From contig JADJOU010000007.1 of NCBI GenBank assembly GCA_016713645.1, forward strand, positions 62,001-126,000: 64,000 nt of DNA, read 5' to 3'. The DNA comes from Bacteroidota bacterium (GTDB taxonomy: Bacteria > Bacteroidota > Bacteroidia > Chitinophagales > JADJOU01). Below are positions 59,438-64,000 of the stretch, one piece after another (position 1 is the first letter of the stretch; each line of letters starts with the position of its first letter). The notes beneath the pieces are model-generated. The model was not told the origin of the DNA, searched no databases, and worked only from the letters and a program-made list of their open reading frames with translations. The position numbers and the translations under genes were made by a program.

Positions 59438-62400
59438 TGAATATAGAATCTACACCCCAACGAATGGCAATTTCATCTCCGTCCTTGTCGTTTGCGCCAA
59501 TTGGAACTGCAGTTACTTTAAACCAACCATTCGGCGCCCCTTTGACAAATGGGACTTCTATTTCGAATAATTTTTCCTTGTTGGCACTATTTAATTCTGT
59601 TGTATTATATCTGGTAAGTCCTATACCAATTCTTCCAGTGGTCGATTTATTCTCTTCTATTTTGATGCAATCTATATTGAGTGTTCCAAAAACAGAATTG
59701 TCATATAGAATTTTTATATTCGCAATATCTACATAGGCAGATTGAAAATATACATCCAGCGCAATGCCATAGAGATTGGCTATTGGATTAGAGACAATAC
59801 TTGTCAAGTAAACAGGTATTTTAATCGTCTTTGGAAGCGCAGATTTTATAATTTTAGTTTCAGCAATGTCGATGTTTAATGGAATTCCATTGTTAGGTTT
59901 AATCGTAGGAATTGGATCATCAGCCTCGGTTTTGAGATGAACACTGCCAAGATTAAATCCAATCGAATTTTGATCAGCGAGGTCCACTTTGCCATTGCCA
60001 TTTCCATCAGCAAAGACAGAAAAACCGCGACTCTTTTTAACGTAGAAAGAATCACCCCAAAGACCACATATTTGAGCCTTCCATTGTAAAGTGGCATTAG
60101 GCCTTAATGGTCCTGTTCTGTTATAGAAATATCCTATAGGCAATATGTCGGCGACATTTACTTTTTTATCTGCATTCAAATCTCCTGGCCAAACTTGAAC
60201 TGCTTGAATGATTTTAGTTTCTACCAAAGGTAAAATGTCAATATTCCGCTGTGTTCCTAAAGCATCATTCACGATTGGAGTAACTAATTCAAATTGAATT
60301 TTTTCATATTTTTGATTGAATGTATCGAGCGAAACAGTTTTGATAAATTGTGTTACAAAATAAAATGTATAGACAAGTCCTGAGCCATTCGTTCCCGATT
60401 GTCCTGCTGTTTTACTCATGCCGAAATCGAGTAAATCATATGACCCCATATTGGTAATTATTGGCGGTTGAGTGATATTGGAAGTCCCCAAATAATTTCC
60501 TACTTCACTTCTTGCTAAAGTATATTTTACATTTGAATTTTTATAGCATTTGAGTTTAGAAAATAGGGAGAAGACATTATCGCCTCCTTCCATCTTGATT
60601 TTTACTTTTATCGTATCGGTAGGAAATACTAGGGTATCCGCTTCAATGACCAAGCGACCACCACAATTTGTTATTGCTTGAGGAGTATAAGCAGCGGAGG
60701 TGGATGCAGGGCAATTGTCAGCGAGTCGAGTATATTGCAAAGTAATTGGCGCGGTGGATGTGGTAATGATAGAAGAACTTGTTGCACCCGTGCTCCACAG
60801 AAAGTTTCCATATAAATTTGAATTATTTGCAGTCAATGTGCATGGAACTCCTTGACAAATTTTACCAATTTGTACTATAGAAGCGATAGGAGTATCTACA
60901 ATTAAATTTAAAGTTATAAAACTATCGCAACCTTTAAAATTGACCAATGTATCTTTATAAATTCCTGTTTTGTTTAAGAATTGATTGTTAAAAAAATAGG
61001 GTGTTGTGAAACACGAGGATCGGAATATATTCGAACTGCTTGGTGGATTATTTAAAACGTATAATGAAGTAGTTGCAGAAGTTCCACATGCATTAGTGGC
61101 AGAAACAAAAATTGTTCCACTTCCAGAACTGGAATTGAGGATTATGCTATCAGCATTTGATGCGCCAGTCCATCCGAGTGGTTTTGTCCAATTGTAAGAG
61201 TTTGCACCAATTATTTTAGCTATTGAATATTTATTTGTGTTAAAATGACAAATTGAAATTGGACCGGAAATATTGCTTGGTTTATATGGAATTGAATTGA
61301 CTTTAACATTTTTAATTGATGGGGGGGATACCCCGCAATAATTCATAGCTGAAACGGAAATATTCCCACTATTAGTATCTGCAGAAATTGATATGGAATT
61401 TGAACTAGAGCTTCCATTCCAACTAATTGGTTTATTCCAAATGTAATTTGTAGCTCCTGATACGACGGGCACATTGTAATTGGTATTTATCCCAAAACAA
61501 ATACTATTTGATCCATTTATTGAATCAGGTTTTACAGGGATAGAATCAATTGAAACGCTTAGAAAAGTTAAAGGAGATATTCCGCAAGAGTTTATTGCAG
61601 TTACTGAAATGTTTCCATTTAATGCGTTAGGAATGACGACGATACTATCAGAAGTTGAAATTCCAGACCACCCAATTGGGTATGTCCAATTATATGCAAC
61701 TGCGCCTGCAACTTTTGGTACCGTGTATAAATTAGTGCTACCTTTACATGCCTTGTTTGGACCTAAAATATTGTTTGGTTTTGTTGGAATAATTTTTATA
61801 AAAACTGTTTTTTCACCTGCAGCTGAATAACCACAATCGTTAATAGCCATCACCTTTATCTTACCAGTTATATTATTTGGAGTTATCACAATATTAGTTG
61901 ATGTTGATGAACCAGACCATCCAATTGGCAGAATCCATTTATATGAGGTTGCACCTATTACTGGTGCAATTGAGAAAGTTGAACTAATCCCAGAACATAA
62001 AGAGTCAATCCCGTTTATTAATGAAGGCGGCAATGTGACTGTTCCTGTTCCTCCGATTTTCCCGCCTTTACATATATATTGAGCATAAATATATTCAACT
62101 CCATTTCTGTAGTCTAACCACGTGACATAACTGCCTCCTAATCCATTAGAAATAAAGGTTGGCTGAAATTGATCAAATGCTGCAGTACTAACAGCTATTC
62201 CATTTGTGTCCCACATTATTTCACCAAACATGTTTATTTTTTGAGCAAATATGTCAAAATAGCTACTTGATCTTTTATCTTGCCATGCTATAACTGGCTC
62301 ATTTGTCGAATCTATTGTTATTTTAGGGTATAATTGGTCAAATGCAGCAGTGCAAATAGGAATTCCGTTAGCTGTCCATTGTGATATACCAGAATAGTTA

Positions 62401-63377
62401 ATTAGTTGAGCATATATGTTTTGGTTGTTTGTTATTCTAGAATCAACCCAAGTTATAATTGCTCCCTTACTTCCAAATGAAGCTATTGAAGGAAGTCCTG
62501 CTAAATTTGTGCATATTCCTACTCCATTTATACTCCATTGAATTACTCCTGATTGACCTACTCTTTGTGCATAAATTCCTCTCAGGTCCTGCCATGCAAC
62601 GATTATACCTCCTGAAGAATCATTTATAATTTTTGGATAATTGCTACTTGATATATTGCAAATAGTTATGCCATTAGCTCCCCATTGTATAGCTCCCGAA
62701 TTATTGATTTTTTGAACTATTATATAACTTGTCGCGCCTGAATCTTCATGCCAAGCAAGAAATGCGCCTCCGGAGCCATTTGATATAATTTTGGGGTCAA
62801 CTTGAGTTCCTAATTTTGAACAAATTGCTACACCATTAGTTGACCATATAACTGAACCTAATGAACTAATTCGTTGAGCATAAATATCACTTGTTCCAGT
62901 TCTCTCATCTTCCCATGAAACAATGAATCCACCTGAATTATCTGAAATTATCTCAGCATTTTTTTGATTGCCAATAGCGGTGCAAATTGCTAAGCCATTT
63001 GCTGCCCAAAGCGCAGTTCCTGAAGCATTTATTCGTTGTGTATATAAATCATCGTTCCCATTTCTAGTGTCTCTCCAAATAATTATCGCACCACCTGAAC
63101 TATCTGCAAACAATTGTGAATTGAATCTAGTACCAATTGCCAAACTGCAAATTGTTATTCCATTAATTCCCCATTGGAATATACCAGAAGAATTTATCTT
63201 TTGTGCATATAAATTCCCTGCATTATTCCAGGTAATAATGCTGCCACCAAAACCATCTGAAATTATTTGAGGATTGCTCCCTTGCGAAATAACATTATTT
63301 AAAGTTGGATTTGTCGACCATTGCGCAAAGATTGTATTTACGGCAAATAGCGCATATAATAGTAAAAGACTTTTCAT
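59334..63377 (-). CDS. Large T9SS cargo: propeller repeats, PKD-like domains, cohesin- and dockerin-like parts
   Basis: 1,347 aa before the frame break, about 1,420 joined. Signal peptide (1-18, IFAQW). Residues 20-440 are about eight repeats of roughly 50 aa (W..NGI.IC ... D..GG.I..W.D.R....D.YAQ), a propeller-like array. Residues 450-790 are four PKD-like units (W..P.GW.G.S..). A stretch of about 920-1065 is cohesin-like; WPGDLNADKKVNVADI and DGNGNGKVDLADQ (about 1070-1150) are two calcium-loop motifs of dockerin type; 1165-1310 is again cohesin-like. A type A T9SS domain follows in the next frame. It is probably a surface protein; the binding partner is unknown. The dockerin call rests on the DxNxD loops. 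Confidence 0.8.
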   Translation of the reverse strand: MKSLLLLYALFAVNTIFAQWSTNPTLNNVISQGSNPQIISDGFGGSIITWNNAGNLYAQKINSSGIFQWGINGITICSLAIGTRFNSQLFADSSGGAIIIWRDTRNGNDDLYTQRINASGTALWAANGLAICTAIGNQKNAEIISDNSGGFIVSWEDERTGTSDIYAQRISSLGSVIWSTNGVAICSKLGTQVDPKIISNGSGGAFLAWHEDSGATSYIIVQKINNSGAIQWGANGITICNISSSNYPKIINDSSGGIIVAWQDLRGIYAQRVGQSGVIQWSINGVGICTNLAGLPSIASFGSKGAIITWVDSRITNNQNIYAQLINYSGISQWTANGIPICTAAFDQLYPKITIDSTNEPVIAWQDKRSSSYFDIFAQKINMFGEIMWDTNGIAVSTAAFDQFQPTFISNGLGGSYVTWLDYRNGVEYIYAQYICKGGKIGGTGTVTLPPSLINGIDSLCSGISSTFSIAPVIGATSYKWILPIGWSGSSTSTNIVITPNNITGKIKVMAINDCGYSAAGEKTVFIKIIPTKPNNILGPNKACKGSTNLYTVPKVAGAVAYNWTYPIGWSGISTSDSIVVIPNALNGNISVTAINSCGISPLTFLSVSIDSIPVKPDSINGSNSICFGINTNYNVPVVSGATNYIWNKPISWNGSSSSNSISISADTNSGNISVSAMNYCGVSPPSIKNVKVNSIPYKPSNISGPISICHFNTNKYSIAKIIGANSYNWTKPLGWTGASNADSIILNSSSGSGTIFVSATNACGTSATTSLYVLNNPPSSSNIFRSSCFTTPYFFNNQFLNKTGIYKDTLVNFKGCDSFITLNLIVDTPIASIVQIGKICQGVPCTLTANNSNLYGNFLWSTGATSSSIITTSTAPITLQYTRLADNCPASTSAAYTPQAITNCGGRLVIEADTLVFPTDTIKVKIKMEGGDNVFSLFSKLKCYKNSNVKYTLARSEVGNYLGTSNITQPPIITNMGSYDLLDFGMSKTAGQSGTNGSGLVYTFYFVTQFIKTVSLDTFNQKYEKIQFELVTPIVNDALGTQRNIDILPLVETKIIQAVQVWPGDLNADKKVNVADILPIGYFYNRTGPLRPNATLQWKAQICGLWGDSFYVKKSRGFSVFADGNGNGKVDLADQNSIGFNLGSVHLKTEADDPIPTIKPNNGIPLNIDIAETKIIKSALPKTIKIPVYLTSIVSNPIANLYGIALDVYFQSAYVDIANIKILYDNSVFGTLNIDCIKIEENKSTTGRIGIGLTRYNTTELNSANKEKLFEIEVPFVKGAPNGWFKVTAVPIGANDKDGDEIAIRWGVDSIFIEGDGGTGFNESKIQDFQVHAFPNPAKRNLTCSI

Positions 63378-63531
63378 AGAGAAAGGGTTTAAATCATTGT
63401 ATATGAAACAATATTTGCTTATTTAATTTTGGATTATTTCAAATGTACAATAAAAATTTTAAATGGGTTTTTAAATCGAGTTCAATTAAAAGGGTGTTAC
63501 TTTGCAGATACAAGCTATCTATTAGAATTCT

Positions 63532-64000
63532 TTAAGGGTATAAATAGTTAAATATAAATATGGTAGATTTTTCTTCGTAAGAATAATTTATTTCAATTGG
63601 AATAAATTCATGCTTGATGACATTGAATTGAATATGAAATAGAGGGATTTTCGCTATCAAAGCGTGTTTAATTAGTCTAGATATATTGCAGTAGTTTTTA
63701 CAATCTAATATTTTAATAGAATGTTTTTCGAAATTATTTTGATTTAGAATTCCACCGTTGAAGAAGTTCATACCGAGAATAATTCTTTTAATTGATTCTT
63801 TATTGTAATTTATCTTTTGGTTTCTTATACTTTGAGCTTCATCTTGCATTGTTGTGCAGATAAAACGCCATTCGTTCTCATACTCAAAATCTTTATTTTT
63901 GTTTAGCATCGCAAATAAAATTTTTGCGCCGAGATCATTTTTCCCATTTTGATATTTTAAATCTATTTTTTGATTCCCAAAATCATATTCAGCTTTAAAT
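63532..64000 (-). CDS. DUF2971-like protein, partial at window edge
   Basis: The frame is open beyond the ATG at 63909 to the window end with no stop, so the N-terminus lies outside. The motif DFEYENEWRF followed by IKRIILGMNF is typical of DUF2971 proteins, cytoplasmic and of unknown function, often found in accessory and defence-rich regions. The C-terminus is unusually long in aromatic and Ile residues. Confidence 0.55.
   Translation of the reverse strand, partial: FKAEYDFGNQKIDLKYQNGKNDLGAKILFAMLNKNKDFEYENEWRFICTTMQDEAQSIRNQKINYNKESIKRIILGMNFFNGGILNQNNFEKHSIKILDCKNYCNISRLIKHALIAKIPLFHIQFNVIKHEFIPIEINYSYEEKSTIFIFNYLYP

Overview
The window reads as chromosomal DNA of a member of the Bacteroidota (Cytophaga-Flavobacterium-Bacteroides group). 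The DNA is AT-rich. Several large secreted proteins end in type IX secretion system (T9SS) sorting domains of type A or B. There is a PorP/SprF-like protein with an OmpA-family partner, three TonB-dependent receptors, the Nfu / ZapA / RNase Y cluster, and promoters of the TTTC/TTTG...TAnnTTTG kind. I cannot place it below phylum with confidence. I recognise no rRNA, tRNA, CRISPR, phage or IS element.

Layout. (1) 1-29000 is a surface-adhesin locus. A giant gene (293-20729, about 6,800 aa if continuous) has a signal peptide, an RCC1-like head, about 16 Ig-like units of 80 aa, 14 near-identical units of 292 aa (876 bp each), diverged cadherin/Big-like domains and a type B T9SS domain. A PorP/SprF-like outer-membrane protein and an OmpA/TPR/PD40 protein follow on the same strand. 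Next comes a second, smaller and intact adhesin (24125-28948) with the same head, the same 80-aa units and the same tail. The arrangement resembles sprB-sprF loci, where SprF-type proteins serve secretion of their own type B cargo. (2) 29161-33708 is housekeeping: Nfu iron-sulfur carrier, a coiled-coil protein plus ZapA, RNase Y, two small lipoproteins and an M20 amidohydrolase. (3) 33729-44530 holds a BNR-like T9SS cargo, a lipoprotein and three TonB-dependent receptors with small companions. (4) 44622-48295 holds aroB, yaaA and a family 5 solute-binding lipoprotein. (5) 48467-52589 is a PKD/SprB-repeat/Kazal-like T9SS type A cargo. (6) 52764-56043 is a carotenoid locus, crtB and crtI behind a CarH-like MerR/B12 regulator. 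(7) 56140-64000 holds a lipoprotein, a beta-barrel protein, a DUF4160-DUF2442 protein, a 1,400-aa cohesin/dockerin-like T9SS cargo and a partial DUF2971-like gene.

Caution on reading frames. Many real genes are broken by one- or two-base indels, including the housekeeping genes for RNase Y, Nfu and AroB. Most breaks fall in homopolymers. In the tandem arrays the breaks are far denser and fall at bases where repeat-unit variants differ. I read this as residual long-read consensus error plus cross-mapping between repeat units, not gene decay. Broken genes are listed by fragment, with the joined span given in the text.
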